DNA from: Acidimicrobiia bacterium
GTDB taxonomy: Bacteria; Acidobacteriota; Vicinamibacteria; Vicinamibacterales; CAVVIG01
Assembly (NCBI GenBank): GCA_016871175.1
Contig: VFZL01000023.1
Span: forward strand, 1 to 64,000
Length of the DNA: 64,000 nt
Direction: 5' to 3'
A program made the position numbers and the translations under genes. The stretch's first letter is position 1; every line of letters begins with the position of its first letter. The notes under the pieces were generated by a model. It had not been told where the DNA came from. It saw only the letters and a list, made by a program, of their open reading frames with translations, and did not search any database. Below are positions 57,019 to 64,000 of this stretch, piece by piece.

Positions 57019-58566
57019 ATGTCCGTACGAAAAGTACTTATCGCCAACCGCGGCGAAATCGCGGTCCGTATCATCCGCGCGTGTCGGGAGATGGATGTCT
57101 CGACGGTCGCCGTGTACTCCGAGTGCGATCGCGCCGCGCTCCATGTCCGCTTCGCAGACGAGGCGTACGCGATTGGCCCTTCCCCGCCGCGCGAGAGCTA
57201 TCTCCGCATCGACCGCATCATCGAGGCGGCCAGGAAGTCGGGTGCGGACGCCGTGCATCCGGGCTACGGCTTCCTCGCCGAGAACGAGGACTTCGCGGCC
57301 GCGGTCCGCGACGCCGGTCTCACCTTCATCGGGCCCACGCCAGAGGCGGTCGCCCTCATGGGGAGCAAGACTGAGGCCCGTTTGGCCGCGCTGCGCGCTG
57401 GCGTGCCCGTCGTGCCGGGCACCGAGACGGCGCTGGATCCCGACGTGCCAGACGAGGAGATCGCGCGGATCGCGCAGGGGATCGGTTATCCCGTGCTCGT
57501 CAAAGCCGTGGCGGGTGGCGGCGGCAAAGGCATGCGGACCGTCACCGATCCGGCCGATCTGCTGAACGCGGTCCGCGCGGCACGATCGGAAGCTGGGTCG
57601 GCGTTCGGGGACGCAGCGGTGTACTTCGAGCGCCGTGTCGTGCGCCCGCGCCACGTCGAAGTTCAGCTGCTGGGTGACCATCACGGCACCGTCATCCCAT
57701 TTGTCGAGCGAGAGTGCTCCATTCAGCGCCGGCACCAGAAGGTCGTCGAGGAGACACCGTCGCTCGCGGTGACCCCAGAAATCCGGCGAGCCATGACGTC
57801 GGCTGCCGCCTCGGTCGCGCGCGCCGTCGGCTACACCAACGCTGGCACCATCGAGTTCCTCCTCGACGAGAGCGGTCACTTCTATTTCCTCGAGATGAAC
57901 ACGCGACTGCAGGTCGAGCACCCGGTCACCGAGATGGTGACCGGAATCGACCTCGTGCGCTGGCAGATTCGGATCGCGCAGGGCGAGCGCCTCGACATCG
58001 ACCCGGCTCTGGCCGGGACGCCTCGAGGCCACGCCCTCGAGTGCCGCATTTACGCCGAGGACCCTGACAACAACTTCCTTCCATCGCCTGGGCGCATCCA
58101 GCAGCTCCGCGCGCCGTCGGGCCCTGGCATTCGGGACGACTCGGGGGCCACCGCTGGGCTCGACGTGCCGATCTTCTACGATCCGATGATCTCGAAGCTC
58201 GTCGCGTGGGCCGAGGATCGGCCCAGCGCAGTGGCCCGCATGCGACGGGCCCTTGCGGAGTACGTAGTGTCGGGGATCAAGACCACCTTGCCGTTCTTCA
58301 CCTGGCTCCTGCAGCAACCGGCGTTTGCGTCCGGACAGTTCCACACGACGTACCTGGACGAGGTCCTCAAGTCGCGGAATGGACGACCGTTCGTCGAGCC
58401 GACGCCTGAGACGGAGGCGGTCGCGGCGGTCGCGGCGGCCCTGCAGATCGCGCTGGCGCGCACCTCGGGCGGTGGGTCAGTCGGGACCACTGGTGCGGAC
58501 GGCGCGCTGGCCAACCAGCCATCGGGTCACTGGAAGGCGCGGGCCCGCGCCGAGGCGTTGCGCTGA
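57019..58566 (+). CDS. Biotin carboxylase subunit
   Basis: A 515-residue ATP-grasp biotin carboxylase that carboxylates biotin using bicarbonate. KVLIANRGEIAVRIIRACRE, HPGYGFLAENEDFA, the glycine-rich AVAGGGGKGMR and FLEMNTRLQVEHPVTEMVTG are all intact. It is about 60 residues longer than AccC but lacks the biotin-carrier part that PccA alpha subunits carry, which is supplied by the next gene. Adjacent, same strand, 35 bp after the beta subunit. Confidence 0.93.
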   Translation: MSVRKVLIANRGEIAVRIIRACREMDVSTVAVYSECDRAALHVRFADEAYAIGPSPPRESYLRIDRIIEAARKSGADAVHPGYGFLAENEDFAAAVRDAGLTFIGPTPEAVALMGSKTEARLAALRAGVPVVPGTETALDPDVPDEEIARIAQGIGYPVLVKAVAGGGGKGMRTVTDPADLLNAVRAARSEAGSAFGDAAVYFERRVVRPRHVEVQLLGDHHGTVIPFVERECSIQRRHQKVVEETPSLAVTPEIRRAMTSAAASVARAVGYTNAGTIEFLLDESGHFYFLEMNTRLQVEHPVTEMVTGIDLVRWQIRIAQGERLDIDPALAGTPRGHALECRIYAEDPDNNFLPSPGRIQQLRAPSGPGIRDDSGATAGLDVPIFYDPMISKLVAWAEDRPSAVARMRRALAEYVVSGIKTTLPFFTWLLQQPAFASGQFHTTYLDEVLKSRNGRPFVEPTPETEAVAAVAAALQIALARTSGGGSVGTTGADGALANQPSGHWKARARAEALR

Positions 58567-58567
58567 T

Positions 58568-59113
58568 ATGCGGTACGAACTGGAGGTTCAGGGACGTCGG
58601 CGTCAGGTACAGGTCAGGCGGACCAACGGTCGCTTCGCCGTGGACGTGGACGGTCGGACGTGGTCGGTCGACGCAGTCCGCGTCGACGCCCACACGTTGT
58701 CGCTCCTGATGACCGACGGCGCGGGCCCCGAATCGACCCCGCCAGGCGGTCGCAGCCAAGAGATCGTGGTGGCGGCCAATCCCGGCCTCGCCACCTTGAC
58801 GGCGCGCGTCGAGGGCGTGGCCGTGGAGGTGAATCCGAAAACGCGGGTTCGCCAGGGCCGTGGCGGCGAGGGATCGCACAGTGGTCCGCAGCGCCTGACC
58901 GCTCCCATGCCGGGAAAGGTGGTGCGCGTGCTCGTCAATCCTGGTGACACGGTCGTGGCTCGCCAGCCCGTCGTCGTCATTGAGGCGATGAAGATGGAGA
59001 ACGAGCTCCGCGCCCAACGCGACGGGCGCGTGATCGAGGTCGCGGTGCGCGATGGACAGTCGGTCGAGGCGAGCGCCTTGCTCGCCGTGATCGCGGACAG
59101 TGGATCGCCGTGA
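58568..59113 (+). CDS. Biotin carboxyl carrier subunit
   Basis: A 181-residue protein whose C-terminal biotinyl domain has VVVIEAMKMENELRAQRDG; the lysine of AMKM is biotinylated. The first 110 residues (MRYELEVQGRRRQVQVR and beyond) resemble the linker domain of acyl-CoA carboxylase alpha subunits, so the alpha chain is split in two genes here. It starts one base after the biotin carboxylase stop. Confidence 0.9.
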   Translation: MRYELEVQGRRRQVQVRRTNGRFAVDVDGRTWSVDAVRVDAHTLSLLMTDGAGPESTPPGGRSQEIVVAANPGLATLTARVEGVAVEVNPKTRVRQGRGGEGSHSGPQRLTAPMPGKVVRVLVNPGDTVVARQPVVVIEAMKMENELRAQRDGRVIEVAVRDGQSVEASALLAVIADSGSP

Positions 59114-62100
59114 CGTTCTTGACGTTCCTTTCGGCCCTGCGGGCACACATCGTGACCCGCCTCCTCGGCCGCGCGATGGCAGGCGCGGCGGTCGTGCTGG
59201 CCGTGTCCGCGGTGAGCACGCTCACGATCGATCTCGGGCCGTCGGTCCGCGCGTTGGCCGAGCGAGAAGGGAGCGCGCGGATTGCGCGCCCCATCCACAT
59301 CGGTCGCTTGGGCATTCATCTGCTGCGCGGACGGGTGCTAATCGAGGAGCTGACGATCGACGGGGTGCGGCCCGACGATCGGCCGTTCCTCGTGGCCAAG
59401 CAGCTCTCGGTCGCGCTGGACTGGTCCAAGGCGTTGCGGGCACGCCCGGATCTCATCATCACGTCAGTCGAGCTGACCGATTGGCAGATGCTCGTCGAGA
59501 AGTGGCCAGGCGGACACAATTTCATCAAGCTGCCGACCACCAATCGTCCGCCCTCCGAGGGTCCGCGTCGTTTCACGACCACGCTGCAGTACTTGCGTGC
59601 ATGGCGGGGCGAGTTCAAGTACGAGGACCACGAAATGCCCTGGAGCATCGTGGCCCCGAACATCGACGTCAACATCACGAACCTGCCGAATTACCACGGA
59701 GACGTCACGTTCCACGACGGGCTCGTCCAGATTCAGCAATTCGAGCCGATGTGGGCGCACATGAAGGCTCGATTCACGATCGACGGCAGCCGACTCCGCA
59801 TGGATCACGTGGCGCTCGACACCGACGGTGCCGTGAGCGAAGCGGTGGGCGAGATCGACATGGCGCGGTGGCCCGAGCAGACCTACCAGGTCAAGTCACG
59901 TGTCGGCTTCCCGCGCATGCGCGAGATCTTCTTCGCGCGTGAAGGGTGGAAGCTCTCGGGTGATGGCCACTTCGAGGGCGTGTTCCACCTCTTCAAGGGA
60001 GGACACGACCTGCGCGGCCACTTCACCAGCGCGCTTGCTGGCGTCTACGACTACACGTTCCCGTCGACCTACGGCGACCTGCACTGGGACAAGAGCGGGT
60101 TCCAGGTCACCAACGCCGGTGCACGGTTCTCGGGTGGCGACGCCACGTTCAGCTTCACGATCGAGCCGCTCGGCGTGCCCCAGAAGATCGCGCGGTTCGA
60201 CGCGAGCTACACGAACGTCGACCTGGCCGAGGTGACCGATTTCTATGCGCTGCCCGGTCTACGGTTCTCGGGTCGCGCGAGCGGTCGCAATCTGCTCGAG
60301 TGGCCCATGGGGCGCTTCAAAGAACGTCACGGCGACGGAACGGTATCGGTCACACCGCCGGCCGGCTCCGAGATCATGCCCGCGTCGCTGGACGCAGCTC
60401 GTGCCGCTGATATCGGACATTCACGACACGAGTGGGGGCCGTTCACCATCGTGCCGCTGCCGACGCATCTGCCGCTGGCGGCGGCGCTGACCTACCGCTA
60501 CGACGGGCAGGCCGTGCACGCCGAGCAGGGGCGATTCGCCACATCACGGACACACGTGACGTTCGCTGGCGCCACGGAGTGGAGTGGTGACTCCCGGTTC
60601 GATTTTCACGTGACGAGCGCAGACTGGCAGGAGAGCGATCAAGTGCTCGCCGGCATCATGACCGACTTTGGTGCCCGCACCAACCCGGTGGTCATCGGGG
60701 GCCGCGGGGAATTCGACGGCGTGATGACCGGACCGTTCCGTCGCCCGCGAGTGGAGGGTGATTTCGTCGGCGAAGACATGCGGGCGTGGGACACCCTCTG
60801 GGGCGACGGCGCGGCGCACTTGGTGGTCGAGAACAATTATCTACGCGTCACCAACGCAACCATTCGCCACGAGGGCTCGGAGATACGCGCGGAGGGTCTG
60901 TACTCGCTGGGGTATCCGCGTCGAGACGGCGGTGAGGAGATGGACGCGCGGTTCCGCGTCTCGCGCCGTGACGTCGACAGCCTCCGCCATGCGTTCAAGA
61001 TTGACGACTACCCGGTGTCGGGCCTCCTGTCCGGGGAGTTTCACCTCACCGGACACTACGAAACGCCGTTCGGTTTCGGTTCCATGGCCATCGACGACGG
61101 GTCCGCGTATGCGGAGCCGTTTGAGCGTGCCACGGCTGGGCTGCGCTTCGAGGGGTCGGGCGTGCGGCTCGACAACATCCAGATCGCCAAGACGGGCGGC
61201 GCCGTGGAAGGCGCGGCGTTCGTCGGTTGGAACGGCACGTACTCGTTCAACGCGACCGGGCGGCGGATCCCGATGGAGCGGACGGCAACCTTCGCCTATC
61301 CGACCGCGCAGCCCTCCGGGTTGGTCGAGTTCACTGCCGTCGGCAGCGGCACGTTCGAGGTGCCGCGATACGACGTCCGATTCCGTGTGGCCGATCTGTC
61401 GGTGGGCCAGGAGAGCGTCGGGCAGGTCACGGGCGTGCTGGCGCTGCGGGGTGACGAGCTGAGCGGGGAGGTGGACGCCGCGTCTCCACGCTTGAACGTG
61501 ACCGGCACCGGGCGTATCGGCCTGCACCGCCGGGGGACGACCGACCTGTTGTTCCGATTCCACGACAGTTCCCTGGACCCATATGTTCGCCTCTATCAGC
61601 CGAAGCTCGCGCCCTACACGACGGCCGTGGCCAGCGGGACGGTCCGGGTGGTGGGCCAGATCAGCGATGTCAACCAGTTGGTCGTCGACGCAACGGTCGA
61701 TCGCGTCGACATGAAGATGTTCGACTACGCGATCGCGAACGCCGGTCCGGTCCGTCTGGTGCTCGAAGACAATCTCGTCCGCATCGAGCAGCTCCGACTG
61801 GTGGGCGAGGACACGCAGCTCGACGTCGGCGGCACCGTGCAGCTCAGGGACGAGCGAATCGCCGTGCGTGCGTCCGGTGAAGCCAACCTTGGGTTGCTCC
61901 AAGGCTTCTTCCGCGACGTGCGCGGTTCGGGGCGCGCGCGTCTCGTGGCCGCCGTCGATGGTCCGTTGTACGAGCCGGTGTTCTCTGGCAACGCCGCCAT
62001 CGCCAGCGGCCGAGTCCGCCACCTTCTGATGCCGAACTCGCTCGACGAGATCAACGGCACGATCCAGTTCGACTCGCGCGGCATCCGGTTGGATGATGTG

Positions 62101-63204
62101 ATCGCGTCGATGGGCGGGGGGCGCATTCAGTTCGGTGGGCGCATCGGACTGGAAGGCTACCTACCGGGCGAGCTCAACATCACCGTTCGTGGCGAGAACA
62201 TGCGGTTGCGCTACCCGGAGGCCGTGCGCTCGACGGTGGACGCGGACCTCGCGATCCGCGGCAACGTGAAGGCGCCGACCGTCGGCGGAGCCGTGACGGT
62301 CAAGCACGCGCTCATGAGTCGCCGCGTCGACCCCTCCGCGGCAGGCCTGCTCGACTTCGCCGGCGTGAAGCCCGACGCGACCGCCACGGCATCGCTGGTG
62401 CCTATCCGTCTGGACATCGAGGTACGCGTGCCCTCCACGTTGCGGATCGAGAACAACCTCGCGCGTCTGGTGGCGAGCGCCGATCTTCAGCTGCGTGGCA
62501 CGTACGACAATCCGGCCCTCCTCGGTCGCGCCGAGGTGGATCGGGGCGAAGTGATGTTCGAGGGGCGACGCTATGTGGTCACGCGCGGAGCCATCGACTT
62601 CACCAATCCGCTCAAGGTCGAGCCGTTCTTCGACGTCGAGGCCGAGACCCGCGTGCGCGTGCCGGGACAGACATACCGCGTCATGGTCCGCGCAGCCGGC
62701 ACGATGGAGCGCTTGCAGCCGGAGCTGAACTCGGATCCGCCGCTGCCCGCCGCCGACGTCCTCGCCCTGCTCTTCAGCGACGTGCGTCGAACGGACGTCG
62801 ACTCGGGCACGAGAGACTTCGAGCTCCAGGCACGGACGAATCCGAATCAACGTCAGACGGACATCCTTACCACCCGCGCGACCCAATTGCTGGCGAATCC
62901 GATCTCGTCGGAGGTCGGCCGTGTGGTCGAGCAGACGTTCGGGGTCGACACGTTTCAGCTCACGCCCTCGCTCATCGATCCGTACAGTCAGACCACGAAT
63001 CGCGTGAACCCGTCGGCGCGCGTGACCATCGGCAAGCGGATCTCCGACCGAGTGTACCTCACGTTCTCCCGCAGCTTGAGCACGACCACGAACGATCAGA
63101 TCCTCTTGTTGGAGTACGACGAGAGCGACCGCCTTTCCTGGATTCTCTCCCGTAACGAAGACCAGACCTACGCCATCGAGGTGCGGGTGAGGCACGCGTT
63201 CTGA
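59110..63204 (+). CDS. TamB-like inter-membrane protein
   Basis: A 1364-residue protein from GTG 59110, overlapping the carrier stop as GTGA. An N-terminal transmembrane helix (RAMAGAAVVLAVSAVSTLTI) is followed by an AsmA-like start (HIGRLGIHLLRGRVLIEELT) and long beta-rich repeats. The C-terminal TamB/DUF490 signature is clear: RAEVDRGEVMFEGRRYVVTR, GAIDFTNPLKVEPFFDVEAE, PPLPAADVLALLFSDVRRTD, ISDRVYLTFSRSLSTTTNDQ. Such proteins form a groove carrying lipids between membranes or aid outer-membrane protein insertion. Next to a BamA/TamA-like gene. Confidence 0.9.
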   Translation: MTFLTFLSALRAHIVTRLLGRAMAGAAVVLAVSAVSTLTIDLGPSVRALAEREGSARIARPIHIGRLGIHLLRGRVLIEELTIDGVRPDDRPFLVAKQLSVALDWSKALRARPDLIITSVELTDWQMLVEKWPGGHNFIKLPTTNRPPSEGPRRFTTTLQYLRAWRGEFKYEDHEMPWSIVAPNIDVNITNLPNYHGDVTFHDGLVQIQQFEPMWAHMKARFTIDGSRLRMDHVALDTDGAVSEAVGEIDMARWPEQTYQVKSRVGFPRMREIFFAREGWKLSGDGHFEGVFHLFKGGHDLRGHFTSALAGVYDYTFPSTYGDLHWDKSGFQVTNAGARFSGGDATFSFTIEPLGVPQKIARFDASYTNVDLAEVTDFYALPGLRFSGRASGRNLLEWPMGRFKERHGDGTVSVTPPAGSEIMPASLDAARAADIGHSRHEWGPFTIVPLPTHLPLAAALTYRYDGQAVHAEQGRFATSRTHVTFAGATEWSGDSRFDFHVTSADWQESDQVLAGIMTDFGARTNPVVIGGRGEFDGVMTGPFRRPRVEGDFVGEDMRAWDTLWGDGAAHLVVENNYLRVTNATIRHEGSEIRAEGLYSLGYPRRDGGEEMDARFRVSRRDVDSLRHAFKIDDYPVSGLLSGEFHLTGHYETPFGFGSMAIDDGSAYAEPFERATAGLRFEGSGVRLDNIQIAKTGGAVEGAAFVGWNGTYSFNATGRRIPMERTATFAYPTAQPSGLVEFTAVGSGTFEVPRYDVRFRVADLSVGQESVGQVTGVLALRGDELSGEVDAASPRLNVTGTGRIGLHRRGTTDLLFRFHDSSLDPYVRLYQPKLAPYTTAVASGTVRVVGQISDVNQLVVDATVDRVDMKMFDYAIANAGPVRLVLEDNLVRIEQLRLVGEDTQLDVGGTVQLRDERIAVRASGEANLGLLQGFFRDVRGSGRARLVAAVDGPLYEPVFSGNAAIASGRVRHLLMPNSLDEINGTIQFDSRGIRLDDVIASMGGGRIQFGGRIGLEGYLPGELNITVRGENMRLRYPEAVRSTVDADLAIRGNVKAPTVGGAVTVKHALMSRRVDPSAAGLLDFAGVKPDATATASLVPIRLDIEVRVPSTLRIENNLARLVASADLQLRGTYDNPALLGRAEVDRGEVMFEGRRYVVTRGAIDFTNPLKVEPFFDVEAETRVRVPGQTYRVMVRAAGTMERLQPELNSDPPLPAADVLALLFSDVRRTDVDSGTRDFELQARTNPNQRQTDILTTRATQLLANPISSEVGRVVEQTFGVDTFQLTPSLIDPYSQTTNRVNPSARVTIGKRISDRVYLTFSRSLSTTTNDQILLLEYDESDRLSWILSRNEDQTYAIEVRVRHAF

Positions 63205-63206
63205 CG

Positions 63207-64000
63207 ATGCGACGACTCTGGGCGCTGGCGGTTGTTCCTCTGCTCGTCGCCACGCCCGCGTCGGCCGACCTCGCGGATTTCCTCGGCAAGCCCGTCGCCC
63301 GAGTCGTCGTCGAAGTCGAGGGACGACCCGTCAACGACTCCGCGATGCTCGCGCTCCTGGTGTCCGAGGCGGGCAAGCCCCTTCGCATGCGCGATGTCCG
63401 AGCGTCGGTCGCTCACCTGTTCAGCCTCGGCCGGTTTGCGGACGTCGTGGTTCACGCCGCAGTCACCGCGAATGGCAGCGTCAGCGTTCGGTACGAGCTG
63501 ATACCGATTCATGAAATCGAGCGGATGCAGTTCGCTGGGCTGGCCGGAGTCGCCGGTGTGGACGAGGCCGCCGTGCGAGAAGCCCTGGTCGAGCGGTTCG
63601 GCGCGTTGCCGCCGGCGACACGGGCCACCGAGATGGGCGCGTTCGTGGCGGAGCAGCTTCAGGAGCGGGGCTATCGGCGCGCCTCGGTGTCGGCCCGTAC
63701 ACAGCTCGAGCACACCGCCGAGCGCTCGACGCTCGTGTTCGAGGTGACATCAGGCCCCCGGACGACGGTCTCGGAGATTCGGGTCGTCGGCACTGGGATG
63801 CCGCCTGACCAGGTGATCCGACGTCTAGGCGTCGCGCGGGGGACTGCGTACGAGCCCGGCCTTCTCGCAGGGCGGCTCGAGCGCATCGTCGACACGCTCA
63901 AGCAGCAGGGGCATTACAACGCGCGGGCGACGGTGACGCCGCAGTTCTCGGAGGACGACCGCGTCGCGTCGGTGCTGGTCTCTGTGGCGCCGGGACCGAA
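63207..64000 (+). CDS. BamA/TamA-like outer-membrane protein, N-terminal part
   Basis: From ATG 63207 the frame is open to the window end (264 codons). A signal peptide (LWALAVVPLLVATPASADLA) precedes POTRA-type repeats: VARVVVEVEGRPVNDSAMLA, VRASVAHLFSLGRFADVVVH and TTVSEIRVVGTGMPPDQVIR, LAGRLERIVDTLKQQGHYNA. The beta barrel must lie beyond the edge. Its position right after the TamB-like gene suggests the pair acts as a TamA/TamB-type module. Confidence 0.85.
   Translation, partial: MRRLWALAVVPLLVATPASADLADFLGKPVARVVVEVEGRPVNDSAMLALLVSEAGKPLRMRDVRASVAHLFSLGRFADVVVHAAVTANGSVSVRYELIPIHEIERMQFAGLAGVAGVDEAAVREALVERFGALPPATRATEMGAFVAEQLQERGYRRASVSARTQLEHTAERSTLVFEVTSGPRTTVSEIRVVGTGMPPDQVIRRLGVARGTAYEPGLLAGRLERIVDTLKQQGHYNARATVTPQFSEDDRVASVLVSVAPGP

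Noticed and set aside
56998-58344. 448-codon minus-strand open frame opposite the biotin carboxylase
   Set aside because: Antisense shadow of an intact, strongly conserved gene with low-complexity Arg/Asp/His-rich translation.
62161-63195. 344-codon minus-strand open frame opposite the TamB C-terminus
   Set aside because: Antisense to the conserved TamB signature region and without recognisable features.

Overview
The window is about 64 kb of GC-rich, mostly unidirectional bacterial chromosome. Gene content and protein style suggest an Acidobacteriota member, most like the Vicinamibacteria. This is inference from LpxC and TamB/BamA-type outer-membrane genes, a Gram-negative envelope lipoprotein set, secreted beta-propeller and 'DGKPDLQGVF'-type proteins, and recognisable protein families, not from a marker search. 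No rRNA, tRNA, CRISPR array or complete insertion sequence was seen.

Left end (1-9.6 kb) is an accessory, partly decayed region. It opens with the tail of a helicase-associated-domain protein, then a serine-recombinase C-terminal relic butted against a creatininase-like gene. Next is an oligopeptide ABC transporter segment (binding protein, two permeases) in which every gene carries a frameshift or nonsense codon, and whose binding protein is fused to a scrap of a succinate-dehydrogenase-associated membrane protein. Intact DapA/HOGA-type aldolase and alanine-glyoxylate-type aminotransferase genes follow, then mtgA, then a conserved HExxH protein interrupted by one TGA.

9.7-24 kb holds an NlpC/P60 lipoprotein, an HNH nuclease, a beta-propeller protein, an APC permease, an NTF2-like protein, a Tat-exported epoxide-hydrolase-like protein, a cupin, uvrA, lpxC and a tight minus-strand operon (ECF sigma factor, STAS protein, small protein, radical SAM enzyme). 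23-31 kb is housekeeping: lysA and tmk, the minus-strand operon rplU-rpmA-obg-nadD-rsfS-comF, and a TPR/lipoprotein pair.

30-36 kb carries dprA-topA-trmFO-xerC, the front of the conserved topA-trmFO-xerC-hslV-hslU neighbourhood; its hslVU half lies 14.5 kb downstream (50.7-52.7 kb). Between the halves are an NtrC/NtrB-type two-component pair, an overlapping operon of sensor kinase, HTH-receiver regulator and ABC-F ATPase, an ECF sigma/anti-sigma locus whose anti-sigma and downstream periplasmic genes are broken, a second APC permease and a PEGA-domain protein.

52.6-64 kb contains an FN3 lipoprotein, a fumarylacetoacetate-hydrolase-family enzyme, a small transaldolase, a three-gene biotin-dependent acyl-CoA carboxylase, a TamB-like giant protein and the start of a BamA/TamA-like outer-membrane protein that runs off the right edge.

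The main non-routine signal is the clustering of reading-frame lesions in accessory genes while some forty housekeeping genes are intact. Other notable points are the unusual regulator architecture, the rearranged radical SAM protein, and two identical-stem hairpins sitting directly on start codons.
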